Below are positions 37,319 through 46,007 of a DNA stretch of 64,000 nt, one piece after another (position 1 is the stretch's first letter; each line of letters begins with the position of its first letter). A program made the translations under genes and the position numbers. This DNA is from Reyranella sp. (GTDB lineage Bacteria; Pseudomonadota; Alphaproteobacteria; Reyranellales; Reyranellaceae). The stretch spans positions 29,250 to 93,249 of the forward strand of contig NZ_SCVC01000035.1 of NCBI RefSeq assembly GCF_004297405.1, read 5' to 3'. The notes beneath the pieces were generated by a model, which saw only the letters and a program-made list of their open reading frames with translations, was not told the origin of the DNA and made no database searches.

Positions 37319-39082
37319 TCAGAAACGCAATCCGATCGTGAACCTGTACCGGGTCTGCTGCTCGATCCCGATCGCGGCCAGTTCCGCATCGTACCAAAGC
37401 GGCTGTGCAACAAGTCCCGTTGCGATCAGCCTTTCCCCGATACCGACCCGCACGCCGAACCCCAACGATGCGAGCGAGGCATATGGATATGCGACCCCCG
37501 GCGGATTCCAAACGGCGCCATAGTCGCCATAGGCGAAGAGGCTGAAATCCTGGAGCCAGGAGAGACCCGTCGGAATGGTATGAGCCAGCTCTCCGGATAC
37601 CAGCACGGCGCTGTTGCCTGCAATCGCGCCGGGATCGAACGCCTGCCCGAACCCCAGGCCGCCATAGGTGGCAATGACGGCCGCCGGCAGGGTCGTAAGG
37701 GCAAGCTGCCCGTTGAACAACACCTTGGCGGACAGAGTGTCCGTCAGGTTTGCCGTCAAGACGCCATTCAAGGTCAGCGCAGCGAAATTGTAGGTGTCGT
37801 TCGGGAGATTGGAGCCGAAGGCATCTACCCCTTTCAGATAGCCCGGATTCAGGATGAACTTCACGCCGAACAACTCGTCGTCGTACTTGGCGCCGATCGC
37901 CACCCACCGTGCTCGGTCACGCGTCACCGCCTGCTGCAGGATATCGACACTCGAATCGTTTCCGAACACGCCGGCGTTCAGGATTACGTTGCGTTCCTGC
38001 GAACGCAAGAGCGCGTAGTTCAAGCTGGCACCGAAATTCAGCACTTTCGAGTTGAGCTGAACCAATCGCGACAATCCGCCAGGCGCCGACCATGACTGGC
38101 CGACGAAGTAGTTGAAGCTGAATCCGGTCGTGCCCATGGGAAACAGTTGCGCCCAGTTCACGAAGGCGAGTTGATCCGGCGCCGCCGGATTGGTGACGAC
38201 CAGGATGTCCGTCGATTCGAACATGCCGAAGATGTCGTTCACACGCGCATTTGCTTGCGCCTGTAAAGGTCCGGCATCCTTAGGGCCATAGTTGTCCAGG
38301 CCCAACGTCAAGTTGCCGGGTTTGAAGGTGATGGTGAGCTCGATGCGTATCGCGCCCGGCTCATTGTCGATCCTGACGACCTCGCCGTAGATCGAGATGC
38401 CCGCCTGATCCTCTGCAAGCAACAGATAGCGATAGACCAGCGACGCCCGCATCGGTCGCATCTCGGTGATGCGATCAAAAAAAGGGTCGAGACGTCCCCG
38501 CAGTCGCTTCGCATCGCCCTTGATCAGCAGTTCCTTGATATAGAATTCGTAGACGACGATCGTGATCCGCCCGGTAGCGAAGTCCTGCCGCGGCACGATG
38601 GCAGCGGCTCGATAGTCGTTCTGCCGATAGATATCTTCGATGCCTTCCAGGACGGCCTTGATATCGAGAAGCGTAATCTGCTTGCCGATCAGGCCCCGCC
38701 AGAGGGGCGTAAAAAATGACGGGTTGAGCGTTATCGCGCCTTCAACGTCGACCGAAGCCAGACGGAAACTCGTTTCCCCCAACTGCTCGGCAGGAATGCC
38801 GGCAATTGGCGCACCCATGGTGCCACCTAGTGACTTCGGCCGGGTAAGCGGCGGCGCGTACTGCCGCATGATGGCATTCTGGTCGATGGTGACCTGAAAC
38901 GGAACCCCGCCCGGGGTCTGCGCGGCGGACATCAGCGGTAGAAGCGCGAACAGAAATGAAACGATGAAGGCTAAAGATCGAAGAAACGTTTCTGCATTTG
39001 CACGCCGCCCGCCACTACGATCTGGCGTCGCACCCCCCGTATCCAATACAATCGCATCCTCGCGGCTGCCAGACTGGTCCAC
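37319..39082 (-). CDS. Two-partner secretion transporter TpsB (ShlB/FhaC/HecB family)
   Basis: This 587-residue protein has an N-terminal extension (1-31) before a signal-like segment (about 32-53, ending MSAAQ), a POTRA region (about 105-190; FRLASVDVEGAITLN), and a long beta-barrel ending in Phe (TIGLRF), as outer-membrane proteins do. The family exports a TpsA exoprotein. No TpsA gene with a haemagglutination domain is nearby, so it is an orphan in this window. A second, broken copy of its 3' end lies at 36003-36250. It is divergent from the AraC regulator. Confidence 0.85.
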   Translation of the reverse strand: MDQSGSREDAIVLDTGGATPDRSGGRRANAETFLRSLAFIVSFLFALLPLMSAAQTPGGVPFQVTIDQNAIMRQYAPPLTRPKSLGGTMGAPIAGIPAEQLGETSFRLASVDVEGAITLNPSFFTPLWRGLIGKQITLLDIKAVLEGIEDIYRQNDYRAAAIVPRQDFATGRITIVVYEFYIKELLIKGDAKRLRGRLDPFFDRITEMRPMRASLVYRYLLLAEDQAGISIYGEVVRIDNEPGAIRIELTITFKPGNLTLGLDNYGPKDAGPLQAQANARVNDIFGMFESTDILVVTNPAAPDQLAFVNWAQLFPMGTTGFSFNYFVGQSWSAPGGLSRLVQLNSKVLNFGASLNYALLRSQERNVILNAGVFGNDSSVDILQQAVTRDRARWVAIGAKYDDELFGVKFILNPGYLKGVDAFGSNLPNDTYNFAALTLNGVLTANLTDTLSAKVLFNGQLALTTLPAAVIATYGGLGFGQAFDPGAIAGNSAVLVSGELAHTIPTGLSWLQDFSLFAYGDYGAVWNPPGVAYPYASLASLGFGVRVGIGERLIATGLVAQPLWYDAELAAIGIEQQTRYRFTIGLRF

Positions 39083-39258
39083 TCACTTCCCCAACTAGCT
39101 CCATGCAAGAACAGCTACCGCGCCGTGCGCGAAAAATCCGGTGCTGCGTTATATGCGCGCCGGTCAAATGACTTTGCGCACCGGCACGGCGCCGTCGGGT
39201 TCGCTACCGACGGACGTGTGGCGAACGTCCGAATGCGTACCGCATGGCATGCGGCCAC

Positions 39259-39279
39259 AATTTGCACCCACTGCAAATT
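39259..39279. promoter_or_regulatory. Perfect inverted repeat before the AraC-family gene
   Basis: AATTTGCA, loop CCCAC, TGCAAATT is a perfect 8+8 inverted repeat in the 248-base gap between divergent tpsB and araC-type genes, 51 bases ahead of the regulator start. It is a candidate binding site for the regulator itself or for a dimeric repressor. Confidence 0.55.
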
Positions 39280-39330
39280 CATTGCATATGAGCAGAAGCT
39301 GCGTGGCATCGAAGCGGACCGAGAGCCTAC

Positions 39331-40281
39331 ATGTCGAACGTAGAGTGGCTGTTACGTGAAGAGACGGGCGAACGGGTCATACGCCTCGGCGAACTCATCC
39401 GCGTGGACAATGAGAAGTGGCGCGGTACCGTCGAACGGATGCTGATCGGCCCTGGCCTGCGACTCTTCCTCACCGACACCGAGGCACACCAGGACTTCAC
39501 CGTGGAACCACGCGGCGAACGCCCCGGCCAGTGGGTGTCCAGCCACGTGACGATCGCCGGGCGCGCCGAGATCGATTTTCTCGACGGTCAGCGCATCCAT
39601 GCGACACCCGATCAGGCAGTGCTGTTTCGGGCCCCCACCGGTCGCGCCGCCTATAGCGCCGAGGCCGGCTCCAAGTTCCATTCGGTGGGCTTCAGTCTCG
39701 ACATCGAGCGCATCGTGCGCCTGTTCGAAGGCGAGGTGCCGGAGCTATTGCGGGCCCTGCTCGCGCCCGACGTCGCTACCTGCCGCGTCGCGCCGGTGCG
39801 CGGCAACCGCGCTATGCGCACTGTCGCGCGTAGCCTTTTCGGCACTGAACTGAATGGACCGTTGCGCACGCTGATGATGGAGGGGGTGGTGATTCAGCTC
39901 CTGGCGCTACAGGCCGCTGCCGCCCAGCAGCAACGTCGTGGGCGGAAGCAGCGGGAGCTGTCGGCGCGCGAGCGCGAAGCAGTGCACGAGGCCAGACGCC
40001 GGCTCCTTGCCGACATGCACCAGCCGCCAACCCTGGGTGAGTTGGCGCTCGGCGCAGACCTCAGCGAGAAACGGCTCAACATGGGCTTTCGCCAGCTATT
40101 CGGGGCAACGGTGTTCGAGGTCCTGCGCAACGAGCGGCTGGCGCATGCGCGCAATGTGCTGCTGGCCGAGCAGGCCTCTCTGAAGGATGTGGCCTTCCGC
40201 GTCGGCTACAACCATGTGTCGAACTTCATCACCGCCTTCACGGCGCGTTACGGCGCACCGCCACGGCAACACCTGGGCTAG
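39331..40281 (+). CDS. AraC-family transcriptional regulator
   Basis: This 316-residue protein has a cupin-like N-terminal sensor half (about 40-160) and a C-terminal AraC DNA-binding domain with two helix-turn-helix parts (about 225-315; TLGELALGADLSEKRLNMGF, then DVAFRVGYNHVSNFITAFTA). It is divergent from tpsB, with the inverted repeat at 39259-39279 between them, so tpsB and itself are likely targets. Confidence 0.88.
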   Translation: MSNVEWLLREETGERVIRLGELIRVDNEKWRGTVERMLIGPGLRLFLTDTEAHQDFTVEPRGERPGQWVSSHVTIAGRAEIDFLDGQRIHATPDQAVLFRAPTGRAAYSAEAGSKFHSVGFSLDIERIVRLFEGEVPELLRALLAPDVATCRVAPVRGNRAMRTVARSLFGTELNGPLRTLMMEGVVIQLLALQAAAAQQQRRGRKQRELSAREREAVHEARRRLLADMHQPPTLGELALGADLSEKRLNMGFRQLFGATVFEVLRNERLAHARNVLLAEQASLKDVAFRVGYNHVSNFITAFTARYGAPPRQHLG

Positions 40282-40746
40282 GCCTATATTCTGTACTCAT
40301 TTCGCTGCCAGCCTGCTCGACGACGACAACGGCATGCGCAGGCGATTGGCTGATCACGTCGCGCACAGTCTAGGTCTGAGAGTAGACAAGCTCGGCAAAT
40401 TGTCCCTGGAGATGCGCAAGCGCTTGGCCGATGGGCCACCAAAACGGCGCTCCAAAGTCGTGCGCAGAAGTTCCTTTTTTTAGCACAGGGATGGCGTCCC
40501 CGAGAGGATTGAAATTGGGTAGATTTTCTACCCCGTGCCTCTCGGCCAACCAGTGATTTCGCTCACTTCTCAAAGTCCCAGGCCGGTTGGTAACAGTGGA
40601 GTCGGGTTTGGCGAGGCTATCCGATAGCAAAGGTGCTGGTTGTCCCAGCTTAGGTCATCGGCATCTCTTCGCGTACGGGTACTTCCTCAATGAGCGAATC
40701 CTTCGCTCGTTCTACCCGAACGCCAAAAAGCAGTGATCGCGAGCGC
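40282..40746. other. Intergenic region without a recognised gene
   Basis: This stretch of 465 bases between the AraC gene and a row of broken genes has only short open frames. One of 86 codons on the minus strand (40370-40630) has plausible composition, but I do not recognise it and see no start signal. Confidence 0.4.
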
Positions 40747-40971
40747 TTAAGCGACCTTTGCCTTGCCAAGCATGCGCTCGGAGGCATTTTGGGCGGCCGA
40801 GTACTCTCGAGCAATCTCGTCAATAAGCTCTGGAGTAGAGATCACGCTCTTCACCGCGGAAACCGTGTGGCCTGCGCTCCAAAGGTCTGTCCATCGCTTC
40901 GGCCCCCTCATGGCACCCGCGTACGAACTGAACACTTCGCGAGCCCGTTCTGAGCTGTCGACGGCCCGCAT
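40747..40971 (-). pseudogene. C-terminal fragment of a nitronate monooxygenase-like gene
   Basis: Seventy-four codons on the minus strand read REVFSSYAGAMRGPKRW, TDLWSAGHTVSAVKSV and PELIDEIAREYSAA, the pattern seen at the C-terminus of nitronate monooxygenases. The remainder of the gene, over 250 codons, is absent; at about 40970 the plus strand switches to RHS-type coding. The stop at 40747-40749 is natural, so the gene was cut from its 5' side. Confidence 0.6.
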
Positions 40972-42222
40972 GTTCGACTACGCGAACCAAGGCGGTATCG
41001 GCTTCATTCAGGCGACGCCGACGAACTGGGCAAGTGTCCGTCCGCACCTGACGGGTTGGAGTACCGCCGAACTGGATTCCATGGGCGCCTATCTCGCAGC
41101 CAACCCCAACGGTAACGTCTTGGTCCCTCAGAACGGCACCAGCACCGTCGGCTCCTGGCAGGGAAGTGGCTACTTCACCGCGACCATCGATCCTCTCTAT
41201 TACGCCACGAGGTACCTCATCTCGGGAGGTTACAAAGGCGGGTATGGAGTCTGGACGATCGACATCGATTATGGATCCATATCCGAGTTCTCTTATCCGG
41301 CAACGAACGCCTTCCAAACTCCGCCGCCAACGGGCATCGACCCGACAAACCTCCTCACGGGCAGCTTCCTGTACAACAAGGAGGACCTCAAGATCGGATC
41401 GGCCGAGTTTCCGTTCGGTCTGAGCCTGCAGCGTAACTATGATTCGGACAACGTCCGGATCAATGGGCCAATGGGTTATGGCTGGCGCCACAATCTCATG
41501 CTCTCCGCTCGCATCGACAGTGACAGTTACGCCGGATTTGGTCAGTACAATCCGGTCGCGGCAGTGCCGACGATCGTCGTCTTCTACGTCATGAAGGACA
41601 TCAACACCCCATGCACCGTTAACCTTGTCAACATGGCGACCGCGGCGTTGTCGGCGAGCTGGTTGATGGACGCGTTGGTAAATAACGCAGTAACCGTCAC
41701 CACAAATGAAGGCACCAAGAAGTTCGTAAAGATCCCTACCTTGACGGGCGGCGCTAACTACGCCCCCCGCCAGGTGACGGTTCCACTCTAGTTGTCGGGC
41801 TTGGCAGCGCCGTCACGCTGACCAGCAAGACAGGGACCGTCAGTGCGTTCGATGGCGATGGATTCATCACGTCCTGGACCGATAGAAACAGCAACACAGT
41901 GGCCTTTGCCTATTCCGGAACGGGTGCCTCTAAGCTCCTGAGCTCCGTCAATAATGGCATGGGCCGGACTCTGACTTTTGGGTACTCCGGATCGAACTTG
42001 ACCAGCGTCTCTGACGGGGTGCGCTCGGTTCAGTATGGCTACGATGGCTTCAAGAATCTGGTGCAAGTCACCGATGTCAGCGGCAAGGCGACAAAATTTG
42101 AATATCCTTCGGGAACAAGCAATCTGCTGCGCCGAATCTATGCACCCGCATTTCCTTTAACGGCCACAGTAACCAATACCTACGACTCGGCTGGCGGGAC
42201 GAACAGCGATACTAGACACATT
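40972..42222 (+). pseudogene. RHS/YD-repeat protein, truncated and frameshifted
   Basis: The first part (to a TAG at 41789-41791) holds a DUF6531-type RHS start (DPTNLLTGSFLYNKEDL, SLQRNYDSDNVRINGPMGYG). Coding continues one frame over from about 41776 with DGSTLVVGLGSAVTLTSK, AFDGDGFITSWTDRNSN and YD-like repeats (LTFGYSGSNLTSVSDGVRS). The frames join at about 41770-41778, so a single frameshift breaks the gene. The 5' end is cut into by the nitronate monooxygenase fragment and the 3' end is lost near 42220. A toxin tip is not present. Confidence 0.8.
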
Positions 42223-42250
42223 GCGTCATCTCACTGCACAAGGCGGCTAG

Positions 42251-42712
42251 CCAGACTTTCTTGTCTCCTCCAGCGGCACGGTGACCGGCGCGCTGCTCGT
42301 TGCCGCTGCAGTCCTCATGGTGGTTCGTCCTAAGGGAGTAGCTGCCTTGCATTCTCCGTCTTCGATAGTGTTGGCAGGGTTAGGTGTGGCAGCGGGCCTG
42401 CTGTCTGGCATCACGGGTATTGGCGGCAGGATATTCCTGGCGCCGGCTCTTATCGTACTCGGATGGGCAACCGTCGGGCGCGTTGCCGGACTATCGGCGC
42501 CCTTCATACTGGGCAATTCGATCACTGGATTGGCCGGGGTCCTTTTCGCGGGCCAGCACCCCGCGCCCGATTTTCCTCTCTTTGTCAGCGTGGCGCTCGT
42601 TGGCGCGGTGATGGGGACGCTACTCGCCCAGCGCTCTTTGACGGAACGCGCCATCCGACTCGCCCTTGCGGCCGTCGTTTCCTTCGCAGGCTTCCGTCTG
42701 ATGACCAGGTGA
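42251..42712 (+). pseudogene. C-terminal half of a TSUP (TauE/SafE) permease
   Basis: About 150 codons match the second half of a sulfite-exporter-type permease (VLAGLGVAAGLLSGITGIGG, NSITGLAGVLFAGQ, GAVMGTLLAQRS). Intact members have two such halves and about 250 residues. An in-frame TAG at 42248-42250 closes the frame upstream. A GTG at 42281 could start a 143-residue product, but a half protein is unlikely to work. Confidence 0.65.
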
Positions 42713-42722
42713 TTGCGCAGTT

Positions 42723-44045
42723 TCAGCGCGGGCAGGACCGGAAGCCCGCCAGGACATCGTTGCGGTCGGGCGTGAAGAAGTTGCGATAAGCCGGGCGGGC
42801 GATGCGCGGGCTGGTCGCCCAGCAGCCGCCGCGAAGCACCTTGCGGCTGCCGAACCAGGGCCGCGAGTAATCCTGATACGGATCGGCTTCGAAGCCCTCA
42901 AAGGGGAGGAAGTCCGAATCGGTCCATTCCCAGACGTTCCCGATCATCTGCCGGCAGCCGAAGGCGCTGTCGCCATCCGGACAGCACGCCACATCCACCG
43001 GACCGTCAAAGACGAAATCGAGATTGGCAATGGCAGGCGAGGGAGGCGCATCGCCCCACGGCCAGCGACGACGCTGTTCGGCCAGCCGGGAACCGTCCTG
43101 ATTGGGAAGGCCGATCGCTGCGGCTTCCCATTCGGCTTCGCTCGGCAGGCGACGGCCCGCCCAACGACACCAAGCATCGGCCTCGAACCACGACACGAAG
43201 CAGACCGGTGCGTGCGGCGACAATTCCTCGGTGCCGTTGTAACGCCTGACGCTCCAGACGCCGTCCCGTTTGCCCTGCCAGTAGATTGGCCGCTCGGCAT
43301 TGCGACGTTGGCGCCAGTCCCAGCCGGCATCGCTCCAGAACTCGCGAACCGCGTAGCCGTCCTCTTCGACGAAGGCGGCGAAATCGGCATTCGTGACAGG
43401 AGCCCGTGCGATGCGGAAAGGGGCAAGCACCGTTTCGTGCGCCCACTTCTCATTATCGAAGACGAAGCCATCATTTGCCGTGGAGCCGAGGCGCCAGCGT
43501 CCTCCCGGTACCGCGACATCGCCGGGCAGTGGCCCGTCATGCGTCCCACGGGAGCCGCCCAATCCAGAGGGCGGCGCGAACCCCAACGTCTGGTGCGTAT
43601 AGGTCAGCGCCTCGACATGCATGTCCTCGTGACGAATCGCGAGATCGTAGAAGTAGCGCGTCTCGTCATCGAGCGTGTGTTGGAGCTGGTCCTCCTGATG
43701 CGCCAACACGTCGGCGAGATAGGAGAAGGTGCCGGCGCGGTCCGGCAGGTCGAGGTGCCAGCGTGTGGCATGGGCGACGGCGCTCGAATCCCAAAGACGG
43801 TCGCTGCGCTCGATCAGTGGCGCGCGCGCGTGAGCATGGCGGAGCGTCCAGTATTCATGAAACCACGCGACGTGGCCGATTTCCCAGAGCACGGGATTGA
43901 CGATGTCGAGCCGCGGCCCCATCAATTCCGCCGATGACATTTCTTCCGTCAAGCGCAGGGTGCGATGACGGACCTCGCGCAGTTGCGCAACGACTTCGGC
44001 AGCGGAAACACCGCTGGTCGGGCGATGTGCATGGCGTTGGTCCAT
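42723..44045 (-). CDS. senA: Selenoneine synthase SenA (EgtB-like)
   Basis: This protein is 440 residues from the ATG at 44045. The N-terminal DinB-like domain has the iron-site histidines (GHVAWFHEYW about 65-74 and RHEDMHVEAL with HxxxHxE about 142-151). The C-terminal half is a formylglycine-enzyme-like/C-lectin domain (VPGGRWRLGS, RLPSEAEWEAAA, GNVWEWTDSDF, KVLRGGCWAT). EgtB enzymes form the C-S bond of ergothioneine; SenA joins selenosugar to hercynine. The call rests on the neighbouring SenB. The start shares a CATG with senB, so the two genes are exactly back to back. No egtD or senC was seen in the window. Confidence 0.8.
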   Translation of the reverse strand: MDQRHAHRPTSGVSAAEVVAQLREVRHRTLRLTEEMSSAELMGPRLDIVNPVLWEIGHVAWFHEYWTLRHAHARAPLIERSDRLWDSSAVAHATRWHLDLPDRAGTFSYLADVLAHQEDQLQHTLDDETRYFYDLAIRHEDMHVEALTYTHQTLGFAPPSGLGGSRGTHDGPLPGDVAVPGGRWRLGSTANDGFVFDNEKWAHETVLAPFRIARAPVTNADFAAFVEEDGYAVREFWSDAGWDWRQRRNAERPIYWQGKRDGVWSVRRYNGTEELSPHAPVCFVSWFEADAWCRWAGRRLPSEAEWEAAAIGLPNQDGSRLAEQRRRWPWGDAPPSPAIANLDFVFDGPVDVACCPDGDSAFGCRQMIGNVWEWTDSDFLPFEGFEADPYQDYSRPWFGSRKVLRGGCWATSPRIARPAYRNFFTPDRNDVLAGFRSCPR

Positions 44046-45003
44046 GAGGATCGTTCTTATCACACCCGAAGGACCTACCAAACGCACCGGCAATCGTGTT
44101 GCCGCCATGCGCTGGGCGCGCATCCTGCGCGGGCTGGGGCACCGGGTCCGTCTGGCGTCCGACTATGACGGACAACCTGCCGACCTCATGGTCGCCGTGC
44201 ATGCCTGGCGCAGCTCGGTCTCGATCGAACGCTTCAAAGCGAAATACCCCACCCTTCCCGTCATCCTGCAGCTGAGCGGCACGGACATCTACGATTACCT
44301 GCATAGAGATCCGGAACCGACGCTACGCTCGATGAATCTGGCGGAGCGGTTGGTGGCGTTAAACGACTATGCGCCGCGCGTCGTCCCCAAGCACCTCCGC
44401 AAGCGCCTTCGCATCATCCATCAATCCGCCAAGCCACCATCGCGCCCCCGAAAGCCGAGCCCGCGGGCTGTGATCGTCTCGGTGATCGGCCACTTGCGCG
44501 ACGTGAAGGATCCGCTGAGGGCGGCAGAGGCGGCCCGCCTTCTACCGCCTGCAAGCCGCGTCCGGATCGAGCAAGTCGGCCGCGCCTATTCGCGCCAATG
44601 GGCGGCGCGCGCGCGGGCGGAAATGAAATCCAACAGGCGCTACCGCTGGCACGACGACGTGCCAGCAGCCGCCGTCCGCAGCCTCCTCGCGCGCAGCCAC
44701 GCGATGGTGATTTCTTCCATGAGCGAGGGGGGCGCCAACGTGATCTCGGAAGCCGCTGTTGCCCGCGTACCCGTACTGGCGTCGCACATTGACGGCAATG
44801 TCGGGCTGCTCGGCGCCGACTATCCCGGTTACTTCCCCGTCGGCGATACGCGGGAGCTTGCGCGATTGCTCGAACGACTGGAACGGGAGCCCGCCTTTGT
44901 CGCTCGCCTGGGCAAGGCCCTGGCTCGTCGTGCGCCACTATTTCGACCCGCGCGCGAGATTGCTGCGTGGCGACGCCTGCTTAAGGAAATAGGACACCCA
45001 TGA
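44044..45003 (+). CDS. senB: Selenosugar synthase SenB (TIGR04348-type glycosyltransferase)
   Basis: This 319-residue GT-B glycosyltransferase starts with RIVLITPEGPTKRTGNRV, includes VAVHAWRSS and LQLSGTDIYDYL (about 60-85), and has the donor site with SSMSEGGANVISEA (about 225-238). This pattern is the family that makes the selenosugar from selenophosphate and a UDP-sugar in selenoneine synthesis. The pairing with an EgtB-like enzyme supports SenB. Its ATG lies in the same CATG as the senA start, and its stop overlaps the next gene as ATGA. Confidence 0.82.
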   Translation: MRIVLITPEGPTKRTGNRVAAMRWARILRGLGHRVRLASDYDGQPADLMVAVHAWRSSVSIERFKAKYPTLPVILQLSGTDIYDYLHRDPEPTLRSMNLAERLVALNDYAPRVVPKHLRKRLRIIHQSAKPPSRPRKPSPRAVIVSVIGHLRDVKDPLRAAEAARLLPPASRVRIEQVGRAYSRQWAARARAEMKSNRRYRWHDDVPAAAVRSLLARSHAMVISSMSEGGANVISEAAVARVPVLASHIDGNVGLLGADYPGYFPVGDTRELARLLERLEREPAFVARLGKALARRAPLFRPAREIAAWRRLLKEIGHP

Positions 45004-45617
45004 CGGCTCGTCACGAACACTGGGAAGAGGTCTACACGACCAAGGCGTCGACGGACGTGAGTTGGTACCAGCCGAATGCGTCGCGCTCCCTGGCGCTCAT
45101 CCGTTCGGCCGCTCCTGATCACACAGTGCCAATCATCGATGTCGGGGGCGGGGCGTCCACGCTGGTCGACGGTTTGCTGGCATCGGCTTATGTCGATCTC
45201 ACCGTCCTCGATATCGCCGAAACGGCATTGGATCAGGCCAAGGTGCGGCTGGGTGAGGTGCATGCGGGCAATGTCGCCTGGATTGCTGCAGACCTCTTGG
45301 CCTGGACTCCGCCGCGCCGATGGGCCGTGTGGCACGATCGCGCCGTCTTCCACTTTCTCGTAGAGGCGTCCCAACAGGAGGTTTATCTAGCGACGCTCAT
45401 GGCAGCGACGGCGCCGTGGGCGATTGCGATCTTCGCGACGTTTGCGCCGGACGGCCCCGACAAATGCAGCGGCCTGCCGGTGCAGCGATATAGCTCGCAA
45501 TCTCTGGCCGATCGGCTCTGGCCGTCTTTCCGGCTAATATCCAGTGCATCCGAGCACCACACCACTCCGTGGGGAGCTGATCAGAGTTTCGCCTGGACCG
45601 TCTTGCAACGGCGTTAG
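45000..45617 (+). CDS. Class I SAM-dependent methyltransferase next to senB
   Basis: This 205-residue protein has motif I IIDVGGGASTLVDGLL (about 44-59) and YVDLTVLDIAETALDQAK (about 64-81) with the SAM-binding acidic residue, then AVWHDRAVFHFLVE (about 108-121). It is compact and cytoplasmic. It overlaps the senB stop by 4 bases and is likely co-expressed with it. A role in methylating selenium or sulfur compounds is an inference from the neighbours. Its last 40 codons and downstream DNA recur in diverged form at 55638-55905. Confidence 0.85.
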   Translation: MTARHEHWEEVYTTKASTDVSWYQPNASRSLALIRSAAPDHTVPIIDVGGGASTLVDGLLASAYVDLTVLDIAETALDQAKVRLGEVHAGNVAWIAADLLAWTPPRRWAVWHDRAVFHFLVEASQQEVYLATLMAATAPWAIAIFATFAPDGPDKCSGLPVQRYSSQSLADRLWPSFRLISSASEHHTTPWGADQSFAWTVLQRR

Positions 45618-45765
45618 GAGGTCTGCGGGCCGACAAATTGCGAGAGGCTAGTCGGGGGCCTGCCAGACTGCCTGTATGTGCGCGAGATTCACGCCTCAGG
45701 CATACTGGCGCAGGGTCGTCGACCTCTCAGCCGCGGACCGGCAGAAGTGGCAGTTGCGGGGGATG
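45501..45765 (+). repeat. Direct repeat, copy A (left of arsenic island)
   Basis: This covers the last 39 codons of the methyltransferase gene and about 150 bases after it. Copy B at 55638-55905 is in the same orientation and matches by eye at roughly 85-90 percent with a few small gaps. It preserves SSASEHHTTPWGA and SFAWTV in frame. The two copies bracket the arsenic genes. Confidence 0.8.
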
Positions 45766-46007
45766 GCGAGGAAGGCGGCGATGCCGAGACCTACACCTAA
45801 ACAGGGCGAATCGTTTGATGCGGATGAGGATGCGCATCAGGCGACGAATAGCCGGCATTGATCCGGCGCATTCCGCGGCGGGCCTTCCTCTTCGCCCGTT
45901 ACCAGCAGGGTGCGGTACAGCCAAGGTATGGAGTTGCCCCAACCGCAAGCTCCTCTGAGGAGAGCAGCGGGAATTGCCATCCAAAGACTCGCGCTTGCCT
46001 ACCCTCC
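45618..46007. other. Intergenic region left of the arsenic island
   Basis: These 390 bases hold the distal part of direct repeat A, then about 240 bases without a recognised gene before the converging acr3 gene. A short frame at 45676 begins MCARFT, which recalls YedK (MCGRF), but the rest does not fit that family. Confidence 0.5.

Noticed and set aside
40370..40630. Minus-strand frame of 86 codons after the AraC gene
   Set aside because: Composition is plausible, but there is no ribosome-binding site and no recognised family.
40972..42222. RHS protein as a working T6SS toxin
   Set aside because: The gene lacks both ends, has a frameshift and no toxin tip or immunity gene.
45676..45861. Frame starting MCARFT, like a YedK (SRAP) peptidase
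   Set aside because: Only the first six residues fit. The matching part of repeat copy B diverges at once, and no catalytic residues follow.
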